DNA of 64,000 nucleotides from Anaerolineae bacterium. Its GTDB lineage: Bacteria; Chloroflexota; Anaerolineae; Aggregatilineales; Phototrophicaceae. This document shows, piece by piece, positions 53,779-63,137 of this stretch (within the stretch, counting starts at the first letter, position 1; every line of letters starts with the position of its first letter). Both the position numbers and the translations under genes were made by a program. Location of the stretch: positions 186,001 to 250,000 of the forward strand of contig JAJEBY010000003.1 of NCBI GenBank assembly GCA_022822305.1, written 5' to 3'. The notes below the pieces were generated by a model. It was not told the origin of the DNA, made no database searches, and was given only the letters and a program-made list of their open reading frames with translations.

Positions 53779-54915
53779 ATGCACATCGCCATTAACGGCT
53801 GGTTCTGGGACCAACCTTCCACCGGCAGCGGTCAGTATCTGCGCAATTTGCTGGCGCACTTGCCCAAAGTCGCGCCTGATCACCAGTTCAGTCTGGTCTT
53901 GCCCCCGCATATTCAGCATCCGCCAGACATCCCGCCATCGGTGAAAGCAGTCGAAACCGGGAATCGCCGCAAAACCAGCAAACTGGGCAAAGTCATCTTC
54001 GAGCAGCGCGCGTTTCCCAACCTTGCCGGAAGCATCGACGCCGATATCGCGCATGTGCCCTATTGGGGACCGCCGCTGCGCTGTCCAGTCAAGCTGGTCA
54101 CCAGCGTCCTGGATGTCATTCCGTTGATTTATCCCGTCTACAATCAGGGCTTGTTCACCAACCTCTACACCTCACTGGTCAGCGCGGCGGCTAAGGGCAG
54201 CAATCATATCATCACCATCAGCGAAACGGCCAAACTCGATATCGAGGAGCGCCTGGAAATTGCCGATGAACAGATCACCGTCACGTATCTGGCGCCGGAC
54301 GAGCGCTTCCATCCGCAAATGGGCAGCGAGCGCGACCAAGCCGTGCGCGACAAATATGACCTGCCGGACAACTTCGTGCTCTATCTGGGCGGATTCGACT
54401 GGCGCAAGCAGGTCAATACCTTGCTGCTGGCCTACACTTACGTCGGCGAGGCGGACGGCGATACCTTTCCGCTGGTGATCGCCGGGCGCGAGCCTCAATG
54501 GGATAATCGGCTCTTCCCCGATCTGCGCGACTATGCCAGGAAGCTCGAGATCGAGGATTACCTGCGCTGGATCGGCTACGTCGACGAAGAAGACAAGCCC
54601 TCGCTGTATCGGCTGGCCGATGTCTTCGCCCTGCCCAGCATCTATGAAGGCTTCGGCTTGATGGCGCTGGAAGCGCTCGCGTCCGGCACGCCTGCCGTCA
54701 CGTCAAATGCGCTGGTATTCGAAGAAGTGCTGGAAGATGCCGTCTATATGGTGGATAATGCTCGCGAAATGGCGGGCGCCATCATCGCGCTCTTGATTCA
54801 GAAACCCCTGCGCGAGACCATGATCAATCAGGGTTTGGCTTTGGCGAGCAACTATTCCTGGCGCAAGACCGCCGCGGAAACGGTTGCCGTTTACGATAAC
54901 GTCATGCGCGGCTGA
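53779..54915 (+). CDS. GT4-family glycosyltransferase
   Basis: A 378-residue GT-B glycosyltransferase. The N-terminal domain begins MHIAINGWFWDQPSTGSGQY. The C-terminal GT4 domain has YLGGFDWRKQVNTLL and the donor-binding PSIYEGFGLMALEALASGTP. It adds a sugar to a lipid-linked or surface glycan. The ATG at 53779 has GAGAG upstream. The stop TGA overlaps the next ATG (TGATG), so the membrane protein is translationally coupled. Confidence 0.93.
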   Translation: MHIAINGWFWDQPSTGSGQYLRNLLAHLPKVAPDHQFSLVLPPHIQHPPDIPPSVKAVETGNRRKTSKLGKVIFEQRAFPNLAGSIDADIAHVPYWGPPLRCPVKLVTSVLDVIPLIYPVYNQGLFTNLYTSLVSAAAKGSNHIITISETAKLDIEERLEIADEQITVTYLAPDERFHPQMGSERDQAVRDKYDLPDNFVLYLGGFDWRKQVNTLLLAYTYVGEADGDTFPLVIAGREPQWDNRLFPDLRDYARKLEIEDYLRWIGYVDEEDKPSLYRLADVFALPSIYEGFGLMALEALASGTPAVTSNALVFEEVLEDAVYMVDNAREMAGAIIALLIQKPLRETMINQGLALASNYSWRKTAAETVAVYDNVMRG

Positions 54916-55721
54916 TGAGCGCCGAACCAGATTGCGCCCGGGACCGACCCATGTCAGAAACACCAATTGACCGACGCGAAATGAGTATCATGCAGAAGCT
55001 GTCGCGCGCGGAAGCGGCGGCTGCGCCCTGGTCAATGGCTTCGGCATTGATCAGCGCCATCGTGATGCTGGTGAGTTTGGCGGTGCTTGGCCCCGCGGCC
55101 GCATCAATATTGCTGGGCTCGCAAGAGGCCACGCCGGCCCTGCTGATGCTCGGTTGGGCAATTGGGCTGTCGGCTACCATCGCGTTTGTCACCGTCAATC
55201 GCCGCAGCAGCGCCGACAGTTGGCGGGCAATGCGATTGCAACCGGGTTACCTGCCGCTGCCCATGAGCGCGATGATCGGCGTCGCCATCGCCCTCGCCAT
55301 CGATCTGATTGTCAGCTTGGGTGGCGGCCATTTTCTGCCGGTACCCGAGATCTTCGGATTTCAGGCACAGGGTAGTGGCGGCGTACTCGGGGCGGCGCTG
55401 CTGCTGGCGCTCTTGCAGCCGATCGCCGATACCCTGGTGTTCCAGGCCGTCCTGCTGCCGTCGCTGCGCTGGCGGCTGGGGCCCTGGCGCGGTGTCATCG
55501 CCACCAGTCTGCTCTACGTGCTGATGTACGCGCTGGTATTTTTCGCGCCTTATCAAGCCCGCTATGACGCCATATGGTACGGCTTGGCCTATCCGCTGCT
55601 GCTCTGTTGGAGCTTTAGCTTGCTCAAGATATACAGCGATTCCAGCTTGACCGTTCTTGTCGCTCGCGTTAGCGCCGGGGGAGTATTCCTTTTGACCGCA
55701 TTGGCGCTTTCCGGGCCGTAA
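54915..55721 (+). CDS. CPBP-like membrane protein lacking catalytic Glu
   Basis: A 268-residue membrane protein of about six to seven helices. A segment LLQPIADTLVFQAVLLPSLR sits where CPBP/CAAX proteases have EExxFR, but here the Glu pair is replaced and Arg/Lys are absent, so protease activity is unlikely. The N-terminus (MSAEPDCARDRPMSETPID) is hydrophilic; a second ATG at 54951 (MSETPID) could be used. Coupled to the GT4 gene by TGATG. A role as an inactive scaffold is possible. Confidence 0.7.
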   Translation: MSAEPDCARDRPMSETPIDRREMSIMQKLSRAEAAAAPWSMASALISAIVMLVSLAVLGPAAASILLGSQEATPALLMLGWAIGLSATIAFVTVNRRSSADSWRAMRLQPGYLPLPMSAMIGVAIALAIDLIVSLGGGHFLPVPEIFGFQAQGSGGVLGAALLLALLQPIADTLVFQAVLLPSLRWRLGPWRGVIATSLLYVLMYALVFFAPYQARYDAIWYGLAYPLLLCWSFSLLKIYSDSSLTVLVARVSAGGVFLLTALALSGP

Positions 55722-55761
55722 CATTGCGCTTATTCCGATTCACATGAGGAGGCTTTAGTCC

Positions 55762-56583
55762 ATGACACACGCATATCCCCTTGCCATCGGCGAGATTCAA
55801 TGCGCCGTATTGCATGAAGGCAGCTCAACCGCGACCAGCGAGAACCTGGTCAATCGCTATCCCGGCCGCAGCCGGCACGAGATAGAAGCGGCGCTGGGCG
55901 GCAGCGCATTCGAAGGCAGCTTGAACCTGCTTTACGTCAAGAGCGGCGATTTCCGGATTCTGGCGGATGTCGGCTTCGGCTCGGCGGGACCGCCCGCGAT
56001 GGGCGGCGCGATGGCGGCGCTGGCCAGCATCGGCGTGGCGCCGGCGGATATCGACCTCGTCTACCTGACACATTTCCACGGGGATCATATCGCCGGTCTC
56101 TATGGCGAGGACGGCAAACCGGCCTATCCCAACGCCAGCTACGCTTGTACGCGCGCGGAATGGGACGAGTGGACGGCGCGCTGGGCCGCTTCGAATGACG
56201 AAAGCGACCAGCGTCAGTTGGAGCGATTCCAAGCCTTGCGCGACAAGTTCACCTTCTTTGGGGATGGCGACGAGATCGCGCCCGGCGTCAGCGCCGTGAA
56301 TCTCGAAGGACATACCCTGGGGCATTCGGGCTTGCTGGTGGAATCGGGGAGCGAGCGCCTGTTGCATGTCGTCGATTTGCTGCACGGCGATTTTCAGTTC
56401 GCGCATACCGATTGGCAATTCGTCTTCGACAGCGACGGCGAGCGGGCCACGGCGACGCGCCGGCAGATCTTGCGGCGTTGCGCGGAAGAAGGCCTGCTGA
56501 CGCTATTCTATCATCTGAAGTTCCCGGGCTTGGGCAAGGTCACGATCGACGGCGATGCTTTTGCCTGGCGCCCTATCGCCTGA
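55762..56583 (+). CDS. MBL-fold metallohydrolase
   Basis: A 273-residue metallo-beta-lactamase-fold protein. The zinc motif is THFHGDH (104-109, HxHxDH), followed by GHTLGHSG and a late DLLHGD. Such proteins include lactonases and hydrolases of thioesters or phosphodiesters. The ATG at 55762 has AGGAGG 11 bases before it. A single gene ahead of the peptide importer; no link is clear. Confidence 0.92.
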   Translation: MTHAYPLAIGEIQCAVLHEGSSTATSENLVNRYPGRSRHEIEAALGGSAFEGSLNLLYVKSGDFRILADVGFGSAGPPAMGGAMAALASIGVAPADIDLVYLTHFHGDHIAGLYGEDGKPAYPNASYACTRAEWDEWTARWAASNDESDQRQLERFQALRDKFTFFGDGDEIAPGVSAVNLEGHTLGHSGLLVESGSERLLHVVDLLHGDFQFAHTDWQFVFDSDGERATATRRQILRRCAEEGLLTLFYHLKFPGLGKVTIDGDAFAWRPIA

Positions 56584-56665
56584 TCAACCGGCAGCGCCAA
56601 CGCTCGCCTGTCGCTTCGGGCGCGCGTTCGAGGAGCGCGCGCCTCCCAACGCCGCCCTCGGCAGT

Positions 56666-56694
56666 TTGACACAGTCGGACGGACGGTCTATAAT
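56666..56694 (+). promoter_or_regulatory. Consensus sigma-70-type promoter of the peptide importer
   Basis: Perfect TTGACA (56666-56671), 17-base spacer, perfect TATAAT (56689-56694). Transcription would start near 56701, leaving a leader of about 65 bases before the GTG at 56766. Confidence 0.85.
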
Positions 56695-56765
56695 CGCCCT
56701 GTTGCGTCCGCTGCGACGTACTCCTGCAATAAACTTGCCGGCATTTAGCTCAAAAGACGGTCACT

Positions 56766-57707
56766 GTGAGAAAATACATTATTCGTAGATTGCTGTTGAT
56801 GATTCCGCTCGTCATCGGTGTGACGACGCTCACATTCGCGTTGATCCACCTCATCCCCGGCGATGCCGTTGAGATGATCTCCGGCGAAACGCGTCAACTG
56901 ACCGTCGAAGAAAAGGAGCGCATCCGGGAAAAGTATGGACTGAACGATCCCCTGCCCGTGCAGTACGTGCGTTATATGGTGAATCTGGCCAAGGGAGATA
57001 TGGGCATATCGATTGGCACGCGCTCTCCCGTCAAATTTGAAATCTCCCAAAGACTGCCCGACACGATCATCCTGACGATAACATCAATACTTCTGGTCCT
57101 GGTGATTTCCTTGCCGATTGGCATTATCTCCGCATTGAAGCGCGGTACCGTAATTGATACCGGCGCGATGACCTTCGCCTTGATAGGTATCTCCATGCCG
57201 GCCTTCTGGTTTGGCATTATGCTGATGCTGGTATTTGGGCTCTATCTCGATTGGCTGCCCACCGTCGGCCAAGGCAAGACGCCGCTGGAATTCGCCAAAT
57301 CGCTCATCTTGCCCTCCGTGACGCTGAGCTTGATCCTTGTGGGCTTCGTCACCCGGATCGTGCGCTCAAGCATGTTGGAAGTCTTGAGCCTGGATTATGT
57401 GCGTACCGCCCGCGCCAAGGGACTGAGCACCCGAATCGTGAACGCGCGTCACGCCTTGCCCAACGCTCTGATCCCGGTCATCACGGTAATCTCGGGCCAA
57501 TTCGCCAGTTTGCTGGGCGGCGCGGTCGTCATCGAGCAAGTCTTCGGCTGGCCCGGTCTTGGCAGGCTGACGGTGAATTCTATCTTTCGCCGTGATTACA
57601 TGGTCGTAACCGGCTGCGTGCTGGTATTTGCCTTCATGGTGATCCTGGTCAATCTCGTAACAGATATCATGTACACCTTTATCGATCCGCGCATTCGTTA
57701 TCAATAA
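56766..57707 (+). CDS. Peptide/nickel-type ABC permease (DppB/OppB family)
   Basis: A 313-residue permease with six helices. It has the N-terminal MRKYIIRRLLLMIPLVIGV and the EAA loop DYVRTARAKGLSTRIVNARHALPNAL (visible ends DYVRTARAKGL and ARHALPNAL). It forms the importer channel with the next gene. The start is GTG at 56766 behind a consensus promoter. The DppC-type gene starts 10 bases after its stop. Confidence 0.95.
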   Translation: MRKYIIRRLLLMIPLVIGVTTLTFALIHLIPGDAVEMISGETRQLTVEEKERIREKYGLNDPLPVQYVRYMVNLAKGDMGISIGTRSPVKFEISQRLPDTIILTITSILLVLVISLPIGIISALKRGTVIDTGAMTFALIGISMPAFWFGIMLMLVFGLYLDWLPTVGQGKTPLEFAKSLILPSVTLSLILVGFVTRIVRSSMLEVLSLDYVRTARAKGLSTRIVNARHALPNALIPVITVISGQFASLLGGAVVIEQVFGWPGLGRLTVNSIFRRDYMVVTGCVLVFAFMVILVNLVTDIMYTFIDPRIRYQ

Positions 57708-57717
57708 GTGAGCCCAC

Positions 57718-58617
57718 ATGGCAGAACATGTAGCCGAGCTGATTCCCGAAGCGGAAATAGCCGAGAAAATTAAGCCAAAGTCCTTTACCAGCATGGCTTG
57801 GCGCAGCTTGTCGACCAACAAGCAAGCCATTCTAGGTTCCATCGTACTAAGCATATTGGTATTTGCAGCAATTTTCGCCGGGCAGCTTACGCCATACGAG
57901 CCTTACACGACCAACTACTCTAACGTCAAGCAGCTACCCAGCGCTCAACACCTGATTGGCACTGACGAATTGGGACGGGACGGTTTCACCCGATTGCTTT
58001 ATGGCACCCGCATTTCCTTGACCATCGGCGTTTTGGTCGCGCTTTGCACGATGTCTATCGGTGTGCCCCTGGGCGCAATCGCCGGATATCTGGGTGGCGT
58101 GGTCGACATGGTCATCATGCGCGTCGTCGATGTCTTGATGGCCTTTCCCTTCCTCGTGCTCGCCATCGCCATGGTAGCGGTCGTGGGTCCCAGCCTGGTG
58201 AACATGGTGTTCGCCTTGGTCATGGTCAGCTGGATCTGGTACACGCGGCTGGTGCGCAGCATCGTGCTTTCCTTGCGCGAAACCGAATACATCGTCGCCG
58301 CGCAAGCGCTCGGCGCCTCGCAGGCTTCGATCATTTTTCGTCACATCCTGCCCAACGTCATTCCGGTGGTGGTGGTTCAAGTCTCCTTCCACGTGGCCGA
58401 GGCCATCCTGATCGCCGCCGCGCTCAGTTACCTGGGCCTGGGCGCCCAGCCGCCAACAGCCGAATGGGGCGCGATGCTGAGCAACGCCAAAGAGCTGATG
58501 CGCATTTTGCCCATGTTGTCGATTGCGCCCGGCGTCGCCATCATGATCACGGTGCTGGCGATCAATTTCATCGGCGACGCCTTGCGCGACGCCTTGGATC
58601 CGACGCTGCGGAATTAG
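57718..58617 (+). CDS. Peptide/nickel-type ABC permease (DppC/OppC family)
   Basis: A 299-residue permease with an N-terminal cytoplasmic extension (EAEIAEKIKPKSFTSMAW), the OppC-N region with LIGTDELGRDGFTRLLYGTR and the EAA loop EYIVAAQALGASQASIIFRH. It partners with the upstream permease. The ATPase genes (DppD/DppF type) normally next in order are missing here; the substrate-binding gene follows instead. Confidence 0.95.
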   Translation: MAEHVAELIPEAEIAEKIKPKSFTSMAWRSLSTNKQAILGSIVLSILVFAAIFAGQLTPYEPYTTNYSNVKQLPSAQHLIGTDELGRDGFTRLLYGTRISLTIGVLVALCTMSIGVPLGAIAGYLGGVVDMVIMRVVDVLMAFPFLVLAIAMVAVVGPSLVNMVFALVMVSWIWYTRLVRSIVLSLRETEYIVAAQALGASQASIIFRHILPNVIPVVVVQVSFHVAEAILIAAALSYLGLGAQPPTAEWGAMLSNAKELMRILPMLSIAPGVAIMITVLAINFIGDALRDALDPTLRN

Positions 58618-58772
58618 CCGTTTTCTCGACTTCAATCGCATTTGCTGTGGTCGTTTTGATACACCGGCGCAGTCATTACTCAATAATTGGCAAAAGGAGG
58701 ACACGATAAGTTAAACTAACCAAGCTGCAAACATTCTGTAAATCGCTGAAAAGTAAAAAGGAGTAATTGATC

Positions 58773-60374
58773 ATGAAGCGTAGCATTTTACTTGGCTTTA
58801 TCTTGATCCTGGTGATGGGATTGGCGCTTGCGCCGGTCTCCGCTGACGGTCACTGTCCGCAAGAAGGCGGCACCTTCACCATCGGTGTCACCAACATCTT
58901 GCCGATGGATCCGGATACGGCTGCTTCCGACTGGACCTTCTATATCATCACCAATATCCACAGCATGCTGTTCCGCATCGAATCCGGCCAGCCGGTCGCC
59001 GACCTGGCGGAATCCTGGGACATCAGCGACGACGGCACGGTCTATACCTGGCATATCCGCCCGGGCATGCAATGGCATGATGGCAATGAAGTCTTCCCTG
59101 AGGGCGAAAGCCGGGATGTGACCGCGCATGATGTGGTGTACTCGCTCTATCGCTCCTATAACAACGAAGCCTCGACCATGGCGGCGGATCTGCGCAATAT
59201 CTTTGTTTCGGCTGAGGCGGTCGATGATTACACCATGGTGCTGACCTTGAGCGCGCCCGATTCCATCATCTATGACAAGGCGCGTGGTTTGACCTGGGCC
59301 GCCATCGTGCCGCAGGAAGCGATCGAGCTCTATGGCGACGAATATGGCTTGAATCCGGTTGGCTCCGGTCCCTTCGAATTCGTTTCCTACTCGCCGGATG
59401 AAGAAGTTGTTCTGCGCGCCAACGAGGACTATTACATCGAGCCCTGTCTGGACGAGGTCATCTTCAAGGCCATGCCCGATGTGCCGGCGGCGATGATCGC
59501 TTTGGAAGCCGGCGATATCGATTGGTGGGGCGCGGTAACCCCGGGTGACGATGTCGGACGCTTCCAGGAAAACGAAGACATGACCGTCATCAACTTCGGC
59601 TGCCCGGTCGCGACTCGTCTCTATATGTCGGTTGACAAGCCGCCATTCGATGACGTCAACTTCCGCAAGGCGCTTTCCCACATGATGGACGGCGTCGCCA
59701 TCAACGCGGCCCTGCGCGGTCCCACGCACGTCAAGGGCGCGGGCACGGCTGGTCCGGGCGTGGCTGGTTATGTCGAAGGGCTGTACGACAAATATCACTA
59801 CTATGATCCCGATCTGGCCATGTCGCTGCTGGACGACTTGGGCATCGTCGATAGCGATGGCGATGGCTGGCGCGAGATGGAAGCCGGCACGAACCTGGTG
59901 CTGCCCATGCACTCCTGGAATTCCGATCCCGGTCCCGATTACGTGGCGGCGGTCGTTGACGCTGGCGCGCAGGTCGGATTGATCATTGAGCCGCAGATCG
60001 CGGATGGCGCCACCAACAACGCCAAGCGCATCGCCGGCGAATTCGGCATTTACCTTGGCCAAGGCTGGTGTGGCGAAGGCGGCACCAACTCGCTCTGGGG
60101 CCGCAATGGCTGGATCGACTCGTTGGGTTACAGAGACGAAGAGGTCTTCAGTCTGCTGGATCTGGCTGCCAGCAACCTCAACGAGGAAGAGCGCGAAGCG
60201 CAGTTGATGGCGGCCACGGAACGCATCGCCGCGCTGTATTGGGAGCCGGCTTTCAGTTTCTTCAACATCTTCACGGTCAAGAACAACTACGTGAAGGACT
60301 TCTTCGGCGGCGAGTGGACCTTGAACATCACCACCGATGATCACAACGTCTGGATTGCCGAAGACGAGAGATAG
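58773..60374 (+). CDS. Family 5 extracellular substrate-binding protein
   Basis: A 533-residue exported SBP_bac_5 protein. A signal peptide (ILLGFILILVMGLALAPVSA) without lipobox Cys is followed by GGTFTIGVTNI, then DLAESWDISDDGTVYTWHIR and VTAHDVVYSL, typical of DppA/OppA. It delivers peptides or similar oligomers to the permeases just upstream. The ATG at 58773 has AAGGAG nine bases before it, matching a strong site; a TTG at 58767 is less likely. A strong hairpin follows its stop. Confidence 0.95.
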   Translation: MKRSILLGFILILVMGLALAPVSADGHCPQEGGTFTIGVTNILPMDPDTAASDWTFYIITNIHSMLFRIESGQPVADLAESWDISDDGTVYTWHIRPGMQWHDGNEVFPEGESRDVTAHDVVYSLYRSYNNEASTMAADLRNIFVSAEAVDDYTMVLTLSAPDSIIYDKARGLTWAAIVPQEAIELYGDEYGLNPVGSGPFEFVSYSPDEEVVLRANEDYYIEPCLDEVIFKAMPDVPAAMIALEAGDIDWWGAVTPGDDVGRFQENEDMTVINFGCPVATRLYMSVDKPPFDDVNFRKALSHMMDGVAINAALRGPTHVKGAGTAGPGVAGYVEGLYDKYHYYDPDLAMSLLDDLGIVDSDGDGWREMEAGTNLVLPMHSWNSDPGPDYVAAVVDAGAQVGLIIEPQIADGATNNAKRIAGEFGIYLGQGWCGEGGTNSLWGRNGWIDSLGYRDEEVFSLLDLAASNLNEEEREAQLMAATERIAALYWEPAFSFFNIFTVKNNYVKDFFGGEWTLNITTDDHNVWIAEDER

Positions 60375-60410
60375 GCGTCTCAAAGCCGATCTTTCTCAGC
60401 TAGCTTCATT

Positions 60411-60451
60411 CGACATCCGATCAGGTTCGCAAGAGCCTGATTCGGATGTCG
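60411..60451 (+). terminator. Strong hairpin after the binding-protein gene
   Basis: CGACATCCGATCAGG and CCTGATTCGGATGTCG form a 15-bp stem with one bulged base and a loop of about 10. It is followed by only GTTTCC, so it may be a terminator, an attenuator or an mRNA 3' stabiliser. It separates the importer from the M14 gene. Confidence 0.6.
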
Positions 60452-60512
60452 TTTCCAGTATTGTGGCGACCGATCACGCATTGCATCCCCATTCAGGGCA
60501 GCGGGAGGATTC

Positions 60513-61865
60513 ATGGATCTGCGAACGATCGCGGATGATATTCCGGACTATCAGTCTTTTCTGACTGTCGATGAACTCAACGCCTCGAGCCATCAACTGG
60601 TCGAGCGATATCCTGAAATTGCCAGCATCAGACAAGTGGGCGAGACCCGTCGCGGCGATCCCATCGAGTTGCTGACCATTGGAGATGGCCATCACGACGC
60701 GTTCGTCTTCGGCGGGCCCCATCCCAACGAGCCCATAGGCTGCATGACATTGGAATACTTGTCGCAACGGCTCTGTGAAGACGAGTCGCTTCGGGACGAG
60801 CTTGGTTATACCTGGCGCTTCATCAAGTCCATCGACGCCGATGGCATGCGGCTCAACGAAGGCTGGTTCAAGGGACCGTTCACGCCCAGCAACTACGCGC
60901 GCCACTTCTATCGCCCGGCCGCTTTTGAACAGGTCGAGTGGACCTTCCCCATCGAGTACAAGAAATTGTCGTGGAACGCGCCGCTGCCCGAAACCAAAGC
61001 GCTGATGGATGTTATCGACGAAACAAAACCAACCTTGCTTTATTCCTTACATAATGCCGGCTTCGGCGGCGTCTATTATTATGTCAATCGCGCTTGCCCG
61101 CCGCTCTACGATACCTTCCACGCGCTGCCGGATTGGTTCGATCTGGCGCTGGATCTGGGCGAGCCGGAGATGACCATCGCCAAACCTTACGCGCCGGCCA
61201 TCTATCACATGCTTAGCTCGACCGATATGTACGATCACCTCGAGCGACACGGCGCTCCTGATCCGTCGGCGCTGGGTTTCAAGGCGTCCAGCGCGCAATA
61301 TGCCGAAAAGTATGGCTCCTTCTTTTTGATTGTCGAGATGCCCTATTTTGACGAGCCGCGCGTCAACGATCCATCGCCGACCGATATCCGCCGCCGCGAT
61401 GCCATCTTGCAGAGCCTCGATATGAAGATGGCGCTCGATAACTGGATATTGGAACAGATGCAGTCCGTGCAAGGGGCGCTGCGGCTGGATACACCGGTGC
61501 GGCGCGCGTTGGACGAGTTCATTACCAACTTCGCCAAATACCAGGCGGTCGATCGCAAATGGGCGCTGGAGGCTGAAGAAACCGATCGCCCGGCCACACA
61601 AGCGGAGCTATTCAGCAATCTCTATACCGGGCGCTTTTACAAGCTGCTCAACCTGGGATTATTCGCGCGCATGCTCGAGTACGAGGCCAAGCATGGCAAT
61701 GCGGATCCGAGCCTGCTGGATACGAAGGAAATCGCCGTGGCCAAACTGAACGAAGAAGGCGCCAAACTGGAGAGCGAGCTCGATTATCGAGCGATTCCAA
61801 TTCGAAGCCTGGTCGGCGTTCAAGTTTGCGCGGGGCTGGCCACCGCCGCCTATCTGAACGAGTAA
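60513..61865 (+). CDS. M14-family zinc carboxypeptidase
   Basis: A 450-residue M14 protein. The zinc ligands are His70 and Glu73 (FGGPHPNEP) and His180 (YSLHNAG). The substrate Arg113 is followed by Asn115 (DGMRLNE). The catalytic Glu275 is in FLIVEMPYF. It lacks a signal peptide, so it probably trims imported peptides in the cytosol. The C-terminal extension (about 310-450) is helical and unusual in length. The ATG at 60513 has GGGAGG upstream. Its position behind the peptide importer supports that role (inference). Confidence 0.9.
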   Translation: MDLRTIADDIPDYQSFLTVDELNASSHQLVERYPEIASIRQVGETRRGDPIELLTIGDGHHDAFVFGGPHPNEPIGCMTLEYLSQRLCEDESLRDELGYTWRFIKSIDADGMRLNEGWFKGPFTPSNYARHFYRPAAFEQVEWTFPIEYKKLSWNAPLPETKALMDVIDETKPTLLYSLHNAGFGGVYYYVNRACPPLYDTFHALPDWFDLALDLGEPEMTIAKPYAPAIYHMLSSTDMYDHLERHGAPDPSALGFKASSAQYAEKYGSFFLIVEMPYFDEPRVNDPSPTDIRRRDAILQSLDMKMALDNWILEQMQSVQGALRLDTPVRRALDEFITNFAKYQAVDRKWALEAEETDRPATQAELFSNLYTGRFYKLLNLGLFARMLEYEAKHGNADPSLLDTKEIAVAKLNEEGAKLESELDYRAIPIRSLVGVQVCAGLATAAYLNE

Positions 61866-61940
61866 AAGCACGACGATATTGGCAGTTGTAGGCGCTGATA
61901 CGTTATAAATGATTGTGGGAACATCATCTGGAGAAATCTC

Positions 61941-63137
61941 ATGAGCGCATTTGATCTTCGAATTCGCCTGTTTACATTTCTGATAGTTGTCGTATGGATT
62001 GCGGCCGGATGCAGCGAATCCGCCGATAGCAATACTGAATCGGCCAGCAGCAGCGAGCAAGAAGTTGTCGTCGATAGCCAGGTGGCGTTCATCTATCCGG
62101 AGAATGTCGAAGAATATAATTGGACCTACCTGCACGAGATCGGCCGGCAGTATCTGGACGAAAAGCTGCCGGACGTCGGTACCAAGTTTGTTGCCGAAGT
62201 ATCCGCGGATGGCGCGGAAGAAGTCTTGCGGCAGCTCGCCGACGAAGGTCACAAACTGATCTTCGCGACCGCGCCTGAGTACAGCGATGCAGTCTTGCGC
62301 GTCGCCAAGGATTTTCCTGATACCAAATTTGAAATCGCGCGCGGCATGGAGACCGCTGATAATGTCGGGACTTATGACGGCCTTATGTATCAGGCCTTTT
62401 ATGTCGCCGGCGGCTACACCGGGGAGATGACCGTCAGCGGCATCATTGGCATGATTGCCCCCGAACCCACAATTGAGGTCATTCGTCATATCAACGCCAT
62501 CGCGCAGTCTTCGCTTTTGGTGCGCACTTGTGAAGACGTTTCTCTGCACGTGCGCTGGACGGGTTCCTGGAACGATCCGGAGGCGGAACGGGCAGCCGCC
62601 CTGGAATTGGTCGAACTCGGCGCCGATGTGCTCGTGCAGCATGTCTACAGTCCCGAAGTTCAGAAAGTAGCGGAAGAAAAGAACGTGCGCTCGGTCGGCT
62701 TCGGCTTCGACATGCGCGAATTCGGTCCGACAGCCAATATGACCAGCATCGTCTGGCAATGGGGCTGGTATTACGTGCGCCAGGTCGAAGACTTGCTGGA
62801 AGACAAGTGGAAGCCGAAAGCCTATCGCGGCAAGGTCTCGACCAAGAACTACGGCAGAGGCATCATCGACATGGCGCCTTATGACTACGACCAAATCCCG
62901 CATATCATGGAAGCTCCGCCGATGAAATGGCGCGTGACCTGGAATGAAACGCGCAAAGACGCCATGGATGGCCCCATTTATTCGCAGGCCGGAGACCTGG
63001 TGCTGGCCAAGGGCGACAAATTCGAAGGCGACTATATCTATACCGATATGGATTGGTTCGTTAAAGGCATCGTGGGCGAGGCGCCGGGCGAACCTCCCGA
63101 GACGGTCGAAGGCGCCGGCGCCGACATCCGCTGCTGA
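61941..63137 (+). CDS. BMP-family substrate-binding lipoprotein
   Basis: A 398-residue lipoprotein with lipobox IAAGC (Cys24) and a Ser/Glu-rich spacer. The BMP (PnrA/Med) fold is visible in VAFIYPENVEEYNWTYLHEIGR, DKFVAEVSADGAEE-like KFVAEVSADGAEE, LADEGHKLIFATAPEY and GLMYQAFYVAGGYTG. BMP proteins bind purine nucleosides or related compounds for an RbsA/NupO-type importer. That importer's ATPase and permeases lie at 38.7-43.9 kb, without a binding protein beside them. The ATG at 61941 has GGAG upstream; a weak promoter (TTGGCA...TATAAA, 19-base spacing) may lie before it. Confidence 0.92.
   Translation: MSAFDLRIRLFTFLIVVVWIAAGCSESADSNTESASSSEQEVVVDSQVAFIYPENVEEYNWTYLHEIGRQYLDEKLPDVGTKFVAEVSADGAEEVLRQLADEGHKLIFATAPEYSDAVLRVAKDFPDTKFEIARGMETADNVGTYDGLMYQAFYVAGGYTGEMTVSGIIGMIAPEPTIEVIRHINAIAQSSLLVRTCEDVSLHVRWTGSWNDPEAERAAALELVELGADVLVQHVYSPEVQKVAEEKNVRSVGFGFDMREFGPTANMTSIVWQWGWYYVRQVEDLLEDKWKPKAYRGKVSTKNYGRGIIDMAPYDYDQIPHIMEAPPMKWRVTWNETRKDAMDGPIYSQAGDLVLAKGDKFEGDYIYTDMDWFVKGIVGEAPGEPPETVEGAGADIRC

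Noticed and set aside
58788..60383. 531-residue frame opposite the binding protein
   Set aside because: A shadow frame typical of GC-rich genes; the plus strand has a signal peptide and family motifs.
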